Part shown: positions 5,842 to 12,247 of the stretch, in pieces
Position numbering within the stretch: position 1 is the first letter of the stretch
Layout: each line of letters starts with the position of its first letter
Assembly (NCBI GenBank): GCA_017619985.1
Contig: JAFZRG010000216.1
Span: 1 to 12,914 of the forward strand
Direction: 5' to 3'
From: Bacillota bacterium
Lineage (GTDB): Bacteria; Bacillota; Clostridia; Peptostreptococcales; Anaerovoracaceae
DNA: 12,914 nt
Position numbers and translations under genes: made by a program
Notes under the pieces: model-generated
Databases searched by the model: none
Told to the model about the DNA's origin: nothing
Seen by the model: only the letters and a program-made list of their open reading frames with translations

Positions 5842-6549
5842 ATGAGCACCGAGAGCGGAAAGAAGATCCTCATCATCGAGGATGAGAAGCCCATTTCCGA
5901 CATCATAAAATTCAATCTCATCAAGGAAGGCTACGGCGTCGAAACGGCTTACGACGGGCAGGAGGGTCTGGACAAGGCCCTTTCCTGCGGCTGCGATCTG
6001 GTGCTGCTGGATATCATGCTTCCGATCATGAGCGGGTTCGAGGTCTGCAAGAAGATCCGCGAGACCAGCGAGATGCCCATCATCATGCTGACCGCCAAGG
6101 AAGAAGAGGCCGATAAGGTCCTGGGCCTGGAGCTCGGCGCGGATGACTACATCACGAAGCCGTTCGGCATGCGCGAGCTGCTCGCCCGCATCAAGGCCAA
6201 CCTGCGCCGCACGGAGCTCCTGGAAGGCAAGACGGAGCAGCCTGCGGACGTTCAGGAATTCGGCAAGCTGCAGATCGATATGAACCGCTACGAAGTCCGC
6301 AAGGACGGCCAGCCGCTCGATCTGACGCTGCGCGAATTCGAACTGCTGAAGTATCTCGCGACCCGCGACGACAAAGTATTTTCCAGAGAACAGCTCCTGG
6401 AGGACGTCTGGGGCTACGAGTATTACGGCGACATCCGCACGGTGGACGTCACGGTGCGCCGCCTGCGGGAAAAGCTGGAGGACGACCCCGGCGACCCGAA
6501 ATACATCATCACCAAGCGCGGCATCGGTTATTATTTCAGCAAGCAGTAG
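5842..6549 (+). CDS. walR: WalR-like OmpR-family response regulator
   Basis: This 235-residue cytoplasmic regulator has an N-terminal receiver domain (about 8-120) and a C-terminal winged-helix DNA-binding domain (about 140-232). In the receiver, the acidic pocket is in IIEDEKP, the phosphoacceptor is Asp57 in LLDIMLP, the switch Thr84 is in MLTAK, and Lys106 is in TKPF. The DNA-binding part has LTLREFELLKYL, VFSREQLLEDVWG and TVDVTVRRLREKLEDD, ending GIGYYF. These stretches are close to what is known of WalR (YycF), the essential regulator of cell-wall metabolism in Bacillota; PhoP-type regulators are the alternative. Its kinase gene follows by 18 bases. It lies in the same run as sugar-phosphate genes, which is unusual for WalR. 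Confidence 0.9.
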   Translation: MSTESGKKILIIEDEKPISDIIKFNLIKEGYGVETAYDGQEGLDKALSCGCDLVLLDIMLPIMSGFEVCKKIRETSEMPIIMLTAKEEEADKVLGLELGADDYITKPFGMRELLARIKANLRRTELLEGKTEQPADVQEFGKLQIDMNRYEVRKDGQPLDLTLREFELLKYLATRDDKVFSREQLLEDVWGYEYYGDIRTVDVTVRRLREKLEDDPGDPKYIITKRGIGYYFSKQ

Positions 6550-6567
6550 CCACGGGGCGGTCGGTCT

Positions 6568-8385
6568 ATGAACATCTTCCGGCGCGGCAGCGTACGATGG
6601 AGGATAGCACTGATCTACTTCATGCTGTTCTTCGTGGTCATGACGCTCGTGGCGGTCTTCCTCGTGAACCGCATCGAGCAGTACCAGCTGTCCTCTCTAA
6701 AAGAGAATATCGCGAAGACGGTCAGCGAAAGCAACCTCCCGTCCTATCTGGGGGCCTATGATTCGCTGTCTTCCCACGGAGACGAGATCCAGAGCGTTCT
6801 GGACTCCAGCTGGAGCAGTTTTTCGGAAGAACTGTCCGTCGTGGACGAACGGATGCAGATCTGCGCATCCACGAACCCCAACCTGGTCGGCCGGTCCGCT
6901 TCGGACGTGTTCGACGCGTCCATCATCGCGTCGTGCCTGCTGACGGGTGACCCCGGAGAATCGGACGCCGTCCTTTCCGGCGGCATCCCCGTCAAGAACC
7001 TGTGCTACGGCATCGAGAACGCGAAGGACCCGGGCGTGATCTACGTGCGGGCGGACCTTTCGAGCATCCAGTCCTTCGTGTCCCAGAGCAAACTGATCTT
7101 CATCCGGGTCATCCTGATCGCGCTGCTGGCGACCGTCGTCCTGGGCTTCGCCCTGGCGGGCAGCATCACGCGCCCGATCAACGACGTGACCGGCACCGTG
7201 CGGAAGATGTCTTCCGGCGACTTCTCGGAAGGCGTGACCGTCAACAGCGACGACGAGATCGGCCAACTGGCGGACATGTTCAACCTGATGCGCGAGAAGC
7301 TTTCCGACACGCTCTCCGAGATCACGGGCGAGAAGAACAAGCTGTCTACGATCCTGGAATACATGGCCGACGGACTCGTCGCGATCGACCTGGACGGCGG
7401 CATCATCCACGTCAACCCGGCCGCGAGGACGATCCTCGGGCTCGACCCGGAGGAACCGCTTCCGGCGGATTACGACGCGCTGATGGGTCACATTTCCGAC
7501 AATATCGGACTGGAGCGCATCAAGGGCAACTGCGAGATCCACGGCGCGCAGGACGTGTTCTCCTACGGGAGCAGCATCTTCGCGATCCATTACGACCGGT
7601 TCAAGGATGAGGAAGGCGAGGACATCGGCATCATCATCCTGATCCAGGACATCACGGAACGGCAGAAGCTCGAGGACATGCAGCGCGATTTCGTGGCGAA
7701 CGTGTCGCACGAGCTGAAGACGCCGCTCACGACGATCAAAAGCTACACCGAGACGCTCATGGATGGCGCGGTCGACGACCCCGACATGGCCCGGAACTTC
7801 CTGGGCATCGTCGACAACGAAGCGGACCGCATGAACCGCCTCGTCAAAGATCTGCTGCAGCTGTCGAGGCTGGAGCAGCGCCAGGAGCGCATGTACTACC
7901 TGGAAGCGAATATCGTGGAACTCGTGCGCCAGTGCATGGTGAAGGTCGAGATGACTGCCCAGCAGAAAGGGCACCAGCTGAACGCGCTGTTCGACGAGAA
8001 AATGAACATCCGCGTCCTCATGGACAGAGACAGGATGGAACAGGTCATCCTGAACATCCTGACGAACGCCATCAAATACACGCCGGACGGCGGACGGATC
8101 GACGTGGACATCGATTCGGACGGCAGGAACGTGCAGATCATCGTTTCGGACAACGGCATCGGCATTTCCGAGGAGGAACTGCCCCGCATCTTCGAACGGT
8201 TCTACCGGGTGGATAAGGCCCGCTCCCGCAAGATGGGCGGCACCGGTCTCGGCCTCGCGATCACGAAGCAGATCGTCGAGGAACACCAGGGCACCATCAC
8301 GGCGGAAAGCACCCTGGGAAAAGGCACGAAATTCATCATCACCCTCCGGGTCGCCACGCACCGCGGCACCCCGAATATCGATTAG
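6568..8385 (+). CDS. walK: WalK-like membrane sensor histidine kinase
   Basis: A 605-residue kinase laid out as: transmembrane segment about 12-34, extracytoplasmic domain about 35-176, second transmembrane segment about 177-198, HAMP about 199-251, PAS about 255-365, dimerisation/phosphoacceptor domain about 370-435, and ATPase domain about 485-595. The phosphorylated residue is His381 in FVANVSHELKTPLTT; Asn500 lies in the N box, SDNGIG at 527-532 is the D/G1 box, and GGTGLGLA at 557-564 is G2. The H-box region and length (B. subtilis WalK is about 611) match WalK. The genes for its usual membrane partners (WalH, WalI) and for WalJ do not follow; a DivIC-like gene does. The SD upstream is weak (GGGGCGG), suggesting coupling to walR. 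Confidence 0.9.
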   Translation: MNIFRRGSVRWRIALIYFMLFFVVMTLVAVFLVNRIEQYQLSSLKENIAKTVSESNLPSYLGAYDSLSSHGDEIQSVLDSSWSSFSEELSVVDERMQICASTNPNLVGRSASDVFDASIIASCLLTGDPGESDAVLSGGIPVKNLCYGIENAKDPGVIYVRADLSSIQSFVSQSKLIFIRVILIALLATVVLGFALAGSITRPINDVTGTVRKMSSGDFSEGVTVNSDDEIGQLADMFNLMREKLSDTLSEITGEKNKLSTILEYMADGLVAIDLDGGIIHVNPAARTILGLDPEEPLPADYDALMGHISDNIGLERIKGNCEIHGAQDVFSYGSSIFAIHYDRFKDEEGEDIGIIILIQDITERQKLEDMQRDFVANVSHELKTPLTTIKSYTETLMDGAVDDPDMARNFLGIVDNEADRMNRLVKDLLQLSRLEQRQERMYYLEANIVELVRQCMVKVEMTAQQKGHQLNALFDEKMNIRVLMDRDRMEQVILNILTNAIKYTPDGGRIDVDIDSDGRNVQIIVSDNGIGISEEELPRIFERFYRVDKARSRKMGGTGLGLAITKQIVEEHQGTITAESTLGKGTKFIITLRVATHRGTPNID

Positions 8386-8393
8386 ACAGACGT

Positions 8394-8882
8394 ATGAACG
8401 AAGACAAGAAAGTCAGCAGCTTCACGTACGACCTGCTGGAGCGCGAGAGCCAGAGCGAAGAGCAGAAAGAACGGCGCGCGATCCGCAGGAAGACGCTGGA
8501 GGAAAAGGCAAAAGTAAAGGATGACCCCGCGAAGGCAAAGCGCGCCAAGAGCCGGAAACGGACGATGCTGCTTCTGTTCCTCGTGGTCGCGTTGGCCGGC
8601 ACGTTTACGGTACGGTCTGTCCAGCGCATGGTCTCACTGACCCGCGAGAGGGCGATGGTGCAGGCGCAGCTGGAAGAACTGGAAAAGAGGCGCAGCGAGC
8701 TTGAGAACGAGCTGCTGATGGTCAATTCCGACGAATATGTGGAGCAGCAGGCCAGAAGCCAGCTGCACATGATCAAGCCGGGCGAAGTGCTGTACATCGT
8801 CCCGAACAACACCGAGTACAGCGCGCCGGCACCGCAGGAGGAAGAGACGCCTGCGGATCCTGCCGACAGCGCGAAGCCTTAG
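8394..8882 (+). CDS. DivIC/FtsL-like septum formation initiator protein
   Basis: This 162-residue, single-pass membrane protein has a highly charged cytoplasmic N-terminus (1-56), one transmembrane helix (about 57-74), an extracytoplasmic coiled coil (about 78-110: RERAMVQAQLEELEKRRSEL) and the family ending YVEQQARSQLHMIKPGEVLY (about 115-134). The LxMIKPGE motif is characteristic of DivIC/FtsB proteins of the divisome. A Pro/Glu/Ala-rich tail of about 25 residues follows, which is not part of the conserved domain. The start lies 8 bases after the walK stop and has no clear SD, so translational coupling is likely. DivIC proper and an FtsL-like paralogue cannot be distinguished by eye. Confidence 0.85.
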   Translation: MNEDKKVSSFTYDLLERESQSEEQKERRAIRRKTLEEKAKVKDDPAKAKRAKSRKRTMLLLFLVVALAGTFTVRSVQRMVSLTRERAMVQAQLEELEKRRSELENELLMVNSDEYVEQQARSQLHMIKPGEVLYIVPNNTEYSAPAPQEEETPADPADSAKP

Positions 8883-9461
8883 ATGGAGCGCGTCCGTCTG
8901 CAGGAAGCCGTCGTCGTGGAAGGACGCGATGACGAAGCCACGGTGCTCCGGGCCGTGGACGCCGCCGTGCTCTCGACGCACGGCTGGGGCATGTCTGAAG
9001 AGGCGCTGGAGAACATCGAAAACGCATATGAACGTCAGGGCATCGTCATCCTGACGGACCCCGATCACGCGGGCGAAGAGATCCGCAGACGCCTGAGTGA
9101 ACGCTTTCCGGAAGCGAAGCAGGCCTACCTGAGCCGCCCGGACGCGGAAAAGCGGAAGGACGGCCGCATCGCGGACATCGGCGTGGAGAACGCGCCGCCC
9201 GAAGCGATCCGGGACGCGCTGCTCGCCGCGAAGGCGCAGGTGCGCGAAACAGCGCCGGAACATCCGGTCACGCCGGCGGATCTCATCTCCCTCGGGCTTG
9301 CCGGAAGTCCGCAGAGCAATGCGCTGCGGCAGGCCGTCGGAAGGGAACTGGGCATCGGAAGCTGCAACGCGAAGGCGTTCTGCAGAAGGCTTTCGGCCTT
9401 CGGGATCACGAGAGAGGAGCTGCTCGCCGCATGGCGCAGGAATTCACCAGACAACAGGTAG
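8883..9461 (+). CDS. rnmV: Ribonuclease M5 (5S rRNA maturation)
   Basis: RNase M5 cuts double-stranded precursor 5S rRNA on the ribosome to give mature ends and is typical of Bacillota. The 192-residue protein has an N-terminal TOPRIM domain: Glu13 in VVVEGRDDE, and Asp59 and Asp61 in ILTDPDHAGEEIRRR, the metal-binding acidic residues. Family length is about 185-190. The C-terminal half (about 125-192, GLAGSPQSNALRQAVGRELG and FCRRLSAFGIT) matches the known RNA-binding part. The ATG directly abuts the preceding TAG and no SD is visible, so reinitiation by terminating ribosomes is the likely mode. The next gene, ksgA, overlaps its 3' end, which is the classic rnmV-ksgA order. Confidence 0.93.
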   Translation: MERVRLQEAVVVEGRDDEATVLRAVDAAVLSTHGWGMSEEALENIENAYERQGIVILTDPDHAGEEIRRRLSERFPEAKQAYLSRPDAEKRKDGRIADIGVENAPPEAIRDALLAAKAQVRETAPEHPVTPADLISLGLAGSPQSNALRQAVGRELGIGSCNAKAFCRRLSAFGITREELLAAWRRNSPDNR

Positions 9462-10300
9462 CGGCGCTCGAAAAGCGCTACGATTTCAAGACCGCGAAAA
9501 GCCTCGGGCAGAACTTCGTGACCGATCCTTCCGTAACGGAGGGCATCATCGAAGCGGCCGGGGCGGGTCCGAAGGATCTGGTGATCGAGATCGGGCCGGG
9601 CCTGGGCGTGATCACGTCCAAAGCCGCGGCGAACTGCGGCAGGCTCGTTGCGATCGAGATCGACAAAAAACTGCTGCCCATCCTGGCGGAGACCGTCGGA
9701 TGGCAGCCGAACGTAAAGATCTTAAACGAGGATATCCTTCAGGCGGACCTGGCGAAGATCGTCGAAGAGGAAAGCGTGCTGCCGGACGGGTCAAAGGCCG
9801 AAAACGTAAGGCTCATCGGCAACCTGCCGTATTACATCACGACGCCCATCCTGAACAAGCTCATGGCGCTGCCGGATCTGTTTACCTCACTCACCGTCAT
9901 GGTGCAGAAAGAGGTCGCGGAGAAGATGATGGCGGCGCCCGGCGCAAAAAATTACGGACCACTTTCGATCCATGTGCAGTATTTCTGCGAGATCGAATAT
10001 ATAATGGATGTACCGAAGGAAGTGTTCCTGCCCCAGCCGAAGGTGGATTCTTCGGTGCTGACGCTGCATGTGAGGAAAGAACCTGCGGTGCAGGTGGCCG
10101 ACGAGGCGCTGTTCTTCGAGACCGTGAAGGCTGGCTTTTCGCAGCGGCGCAAGACCCTGTCCAATTCCCTGACAGGCGTGCGCGGCAAGGACCGCGATAC
10201 CGTCGTCAAGGCTCTGGAGGATACAGGCATCGACCCGAAACGAAGGGCCGAGACCCTTTCCCTGCAGGAATTCGCAGACGTGGCAAATCGCCTTGCATAA
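9431..10300 (+). CDS. ksgA: 16S rRNA dimethyladenosine transferase
   Basis: KsgA (RsmA) dimethylates two adjacent adenines in the 3' terminal hairpin of 16S rRNA during small-subunit maturation; its loss gives kasugamycin resistance. The 289-residue protein shows KSLGQNFVTD at 23-32, the SAM-binding EIGPGLGVIT at 53-62, AIEIDKK, and the catalytic motif IV NLPYYIT at 131-137. FLPQPKVDSSV and FSQRRKTLSNSL are typical of the C-terminal part. The acidic residue after motif II and the NED triplet also fit. The reading frame overlaps rnmV by 31 bases, with a GAGAGGAG site inside rnmV about 10 bases before the ATG, so expression is tied to that gene. The macrolide-resistance Erm methylases are related but lack this C-terminus and context. 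Confidence 0.96.
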   Translation: MAQEFTRQQVAALEKRYDFKTAKSLGQNFVTDPSVTEGIIEAAGAGPKDLVIEIGPGLGVITSKAAANCGRLVAIEIDKKLLPILAETVGWQPNVKILNEDILQADLAKIVEEESVLPDGSKAENVRLIGNLPYYITTPILNKLMALPDLFTSLTVMVQKEVAEKMMAAPGAKNYGPLSIHVQYFCEIEYIMDVPKEVFLPQPKVDSSVLTLHVRKEPAVQVADEALFFETVKAGFSQRRKTLSNSLTGVRGKDRDTVVKALEDTGIDPKRRAETLSLQEFADVANRLA

Positions 10301-10307
10301 GGCTTTT
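10290..10307 (+). other. Weak hairpin at the end of ksgA
   Basis: GCCTT, GCAT, AAGGC followed by TTTT overlaps the ksgA stop codon. The 5-base-pair stem is too weak for confident termination. It might attenuate transcription into ridA. Confidence 0.25.
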
Positions 10308-10326
10308 ATATGAGAAAACAAATGAA

Positions 10327-10335
10327 TTTGGAGGT
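10327..10335 (+). promoter_or_regulatory. Ribosome binding site deciding the ridA start
   Basis: TTTGGAGGT lies 7 bases before the ATG at 10343. It supports the internal start over an in-frame ATG at 10310, which has no SD and would add 11 residues not seen in RidA proteins. Confidence 0.8.
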
Positions 10336-10342
10336 GTTTCCC

Positions 10343-10717
10343 ATGATTCAGACAGTAGCAACAGAGAAGGCTCCCGGCGCCATCGGCCCCTACAGCCAGG
10401 CAAAGATCGTAAACGGCATGGTCTATACGTCCGGCCAGCTGGGCATGTTCCCCAACGGCAATCTGCCGGAAGGCGTACAGGCACAGGCTATCCAGTCCCT
10501 GACCAACGTTAAGAACATCCTCGAAGCTGCCGGTTCTTCCATGGACAAGGTCGTCAAGACCACCGTCTTCATCAAGGACATGAACGATTTCGGCAAGGTC
10601 AACGAGATCTACGGCACGTTCTTCACGGAAGGCGCCTATCCCGCAAGAAGCTGCGTGGAAGTCGCACGCCTGCCCAAGGACGCCCTCGTCGAGATCGAAG
10701 TCGTCGCAGAGCTGTAA
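10343..10717 (+). CDS. ridA: RidA family reactive enamine/imine deaminase
   Basis: RidA hydrolyses reactive 2-aminoacrylate and related enamines or imines released by pyridoxal-phosphate enzymes, protecting the cell from metabolite damage. The 124-residue protein has the usual length and the family path: KAPGAIGPYSQA at 9-20, YTSGQLGM, the central NVKNILEAAGSSMDKVVKTT, and YPARSCVEVARLPKD at 99-113. Arg102 should bind the substrate carboxylate and Glu117 in LVEIEV corresponds to the conserved acid of E. coli RidA. Cys104 replaces the common Ala after ARS, a position that is oxidation-sensitive in some homologues. It is the last gene of the long run, 42 bases after ksgA, and ends at a strong terminator. 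Confidence 0.93.
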   Translation: MIQTVATEKAPGAIGPYSQAKIVNGMVYTSGQLGMFPNGNLPEGVQAQAIQSLTNVKNILEAAGSSMDKVVKTTVFIKDMNDFGKVNEIYGTFFTEGAYPARSCVEVARLPKDALVEIEVVAEL

Positions 10718-10734
10718 TCGAAAACAGAATACGC

Positions 10735-10761
10735 AAAACGGGTCCGCAAGGGCCCGTTTTT
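10735..10761 (+). terminator. Intrinsic terminator after ridA
   Basis: AAAACGGGTCC, GCAA tetraloop, GGGCCCGTTTT and a further T. The stem is 11 base pairs including one G-U pair. The A-run on the left arm could let it act in both directions, but no gene on the - strand faces it. Confidence 0.92.
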
Positions 10762-10762
10762 G

Positions 10763-10794
10763 TTGTGGTTTTGCATTTGCGCCTTCGGTATAAT
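10763..10794 (+). promoter_or_regulatory. Promoter of the MBL-fold/HD unit
   Basis: A perfect TATAAT at 10789-10794 lies 25 bases before the next start codon. The -35 is poor: TTGTGG at 10763-10768 gives a 20-base spacer, and TTGCAT at 10771 is too close. A very short leader of about 20 bases with GGAG at 10805-10808 follows. Confidence 0.6.
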
Positions 10795-10819
10795 AAAGGG
10801 GTAAGGAGCGTAACGACCC

Positions 10820-11587
10820 ATGAAATATCAACTCATACGAAACGCGACGGCAAAACTCTCGTACGGAGGCTCCGTCTTCCTGCTGGACCCGGCTTTCGCG
10901 AAAAAAGGTACGGGCCCGTCGTACGCGGGCGAAAGAAAAAGCCCCCTCGTGGACATGCCCTGCATGATGTGGGAGGCCGAGAGCCGCGCGGATGCCATCG
11001 TGATCTCGCATATCCACTCCGACCACTTCGACACCGCGGCCGCGGAAGCGCTCGACAAGGACCATCCGGTGTTCTGCCAGCCGTCCGAGGCGGGTCACGA
11101 ACTGCTGGCTGCGTTCGAAGATGTACGGCCCCTAGAGGAAGGCGGACTGTTCAACGAGGTGGCGATGCAGCGGGTGCCGGCGAGGCACGGCACGAGCCCG
11201 GAAGTCCTCGCGGACATGGGCGAAGCGAGCGGCATCGTATTCTTCGCGGCGGGCGAACCCACGGTCTACTGGGCCGGCGACACGGTCTGGTACGAAGACG
11301 TGAAGAGGGCCATCGACGTCTTTATGCCCGGCGTCATCATCGTGCACGCGGGCGGGGCGCTCTGGAACGGCGAGCTGATCGTGATGGACGCGGCGCAGGT
11401 CATCGAAGTCTGCAGGGCCGCGCCGGAGGCGAAGGTCATCGCGGTCCACATGGAGAGCTGCGACCACTGCACCGTGACCCGCAAGAGCCTGCGAGAGGCC
11501 GCGGACGCTGCCGGGATCAGCGCAGAGCAGCTGCTCATTCCGAAAGACGGCGAAGAGATCGTAATTCTGCAGGAAACTGCTTTTTAG
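10820..11587 (+). CDS. Metallo-beta-lactamase-fold hydrolase (UlaG-like group)
   Basis: The 255-residue protein belongs to the broad Zn-dependent hydrolase group that includes UlaG-type lactonases. It starts with an ATAKLSYGGSVFLLDP strand pair typical of that group. Metal ligands are predicted as His64, His66, Asp68 and His69 (HIHSDHF), His123 (ARHG), Asp154 (WAGDT) and His210 (AVHMESCDH). No signal peptide is seen, so it should be cytoplasmic. The substrate cannot be told: RNases, lactonases and phosphodiesterases share this fold, but the beta-CASP insert of RNase J-type enzymes is absent at this length. It is not clearly WalJ-like despite walRK nearby. It is the first gene of its own short unit with an HD protein 16 bases downstream. 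Confidence 0.88.
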   Translation: MKYQLIRNATAKLSYGGSVFLLDPAFAKKGTGPSYAGERKSPLVDMPCMMWEAESRADAIVISHIHSDHFDTAAAEALDKDHPVFCQPSEAGHELLAAFEDVRPLEEGGLFNEVAMQRVPARHGTSPEVLADMGEASGIVFFAAGEPTVYWAGDTVWYEDVKRAIDVFMPGVIIVHAGGALWNGELIVMDAAQVIEVCRAAPEAKVIAVHMESCDHCTVTRKSLREAADAAGISAEQLLIPKDGEEIVILQETAF

Positions 11588-11603
11588 ATACAAGGAGGCC
11601 AAC

Positions 11604-12158
11604 ATGTTCACACCCACACTGGAAGAAGCAAGAAAACTGATGGAAGAGCACAATCAGGAGGCGTTCCACCGCCAGCATGCGGAGACCGTCTCCGGAGTCA
11701 TGGGATATTTCGCGAAGGAATTCGACCCCGAGAAGGAAGAGTTCTGGCGCTGTGTAGGCATGCTCCACGACCTGGACTACGAGGAATTCCCCGAAGAGCA
11801 CTGCATCCGCGAGCAGCAGTGGCTGGAAGAGCTGGATTACGACCCGGCCATGATCCGCGCGATCTGCGCGCACGGCTGGGGGCTCGTGCCCACGCCCTTC
11901 AAACCGGAAAGCCAGATGGAAAAGCTGCTGTTCGCTTCGGACGAACTCACCGGCCTCATCGGGGCCTGCGCACTCATGCGCCCGTCGAAGTCCTGCAGCG
12001 ATATGGAGCTGAAATCCCTGAAGAAGAAATACAAGGACAAGAAATTTGCCGCCGGCTGCAGCCGCGAGGTCATCCAGCAGGGCGCCGAGATGCTCGGCTG
12101 GGAGCTCGACGAGCTGCTCCAGAAGACCCTGGACGCCATGAAGAGCCTGGAAAACTGA
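11604..12158 (+). CDS. HD-domain protein, putative metal-dependent phosphohydrolase
   Basis: A 184-residue protein with an HD-domain pattern: His25 (RQHAETV), the His55-Asp56 doublet (GMLHDLDY), His90 (CAHGWG) and Asp113 (ASDELTGLI). This His...HD...Asp order is what the metal-dependent HD phosphohydrolases use, and the fragments EEFPEEH and ELTGLIGACALMRPSK recall a common family of small bacterial HD hydrolases of unknown substrate. It lacks the HD-GYP signature, so cyclic-di-GMP hydrolysis is not indicated. A strong AAGGAGG site precedes the start. It appears cotranscribed with the MBL-fold gene. No terminator is visible after it, so some read-through into serS is possible. Confidence 0.88.
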   Translation: MFTPTLEEARKLMEEHNQEAFHRQHAETVSGVMGYFAKEFDPEKEEFWRCVGMLHDLDYEEFPEEHCIREQQWLEELDYDPAMIRAICAHGWGLVPTPFKPESQMEKLLFASDELTGLIGACALMRPSKSCSDMELKSLKKKYKDKKFAAGCSREVIQQGAEMLGWELDELLQKTLDAMKSLEN

Positions 12159-12187
12159 TTGTATTCCCTGACGCGCGGATATATAAT
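12159..12187 (+). promoter_or_regulatory. Promoter of serS
   Basis: TTGTAT (12159-12164), a 17-base spacer and a perfect TATAAT (12182-12187), starting directly after the HD gene stop. The leader of about 55 bases is too short for a T-box riboswitch. GAAGGAGGA (12237-12245) is the ribosome binding site. Confidence 0.7.
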
Positions 12188-12247
12188 GAAATATCACGAA
12201 TATGAGAACTTCGGTGCTTTCCGGCCCCGTTGAGCGAAGGAGGAAAT

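Noticed and set aside
6697..8361. A 554-codon open frame on the - strand opposite the histidine kinase gene
   Set aside because: Same codon-bias artefact; the + strand has all kinase motifs, and the - strand product is Arg/His/Asp/Val-rich without recognisable domains or an SD.
10281..10322. A separate promoter for ridA
   Set aside because: A TATATG-like box and a TTGCAT can be seen but not at acceptable spacing (8 bases), so I do not call a promoter.
10310..10342. Longer N-terminus for RidA from the ATG at 10310
   Set aside because: No SD before it; the ATG at 10343 has TTTGGAGGT at good spacing and gives the normal family N-terminus.
9298..10512. A 404-codon + strand frame overlapping rnmV, ksgA and ridA
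   Set aside because: It is an out-of-frame reading of three confidently identified genes, and its product is Arg/Gly-rich with no motif.
10820..11587. MBL-fold protein as WalJ (YycJ) because walRK is nearby
   Set aside because: It lies in a separate transcription unit beyond a terminator, and its N-terminal and WAGDT segments resemble UlaG-type hydrolases more than WalJ.
12188..12247. T-box riboswitch or other regulatory leader before serS
   Set aside because: The leader is only about 55 bases, without a terminator or T-box sequence. A CTTCG/CGAAG pairing (12209-12213 with 12235-12239) that would touch the ribosome binding site is only 5 base pairs with a long loop.
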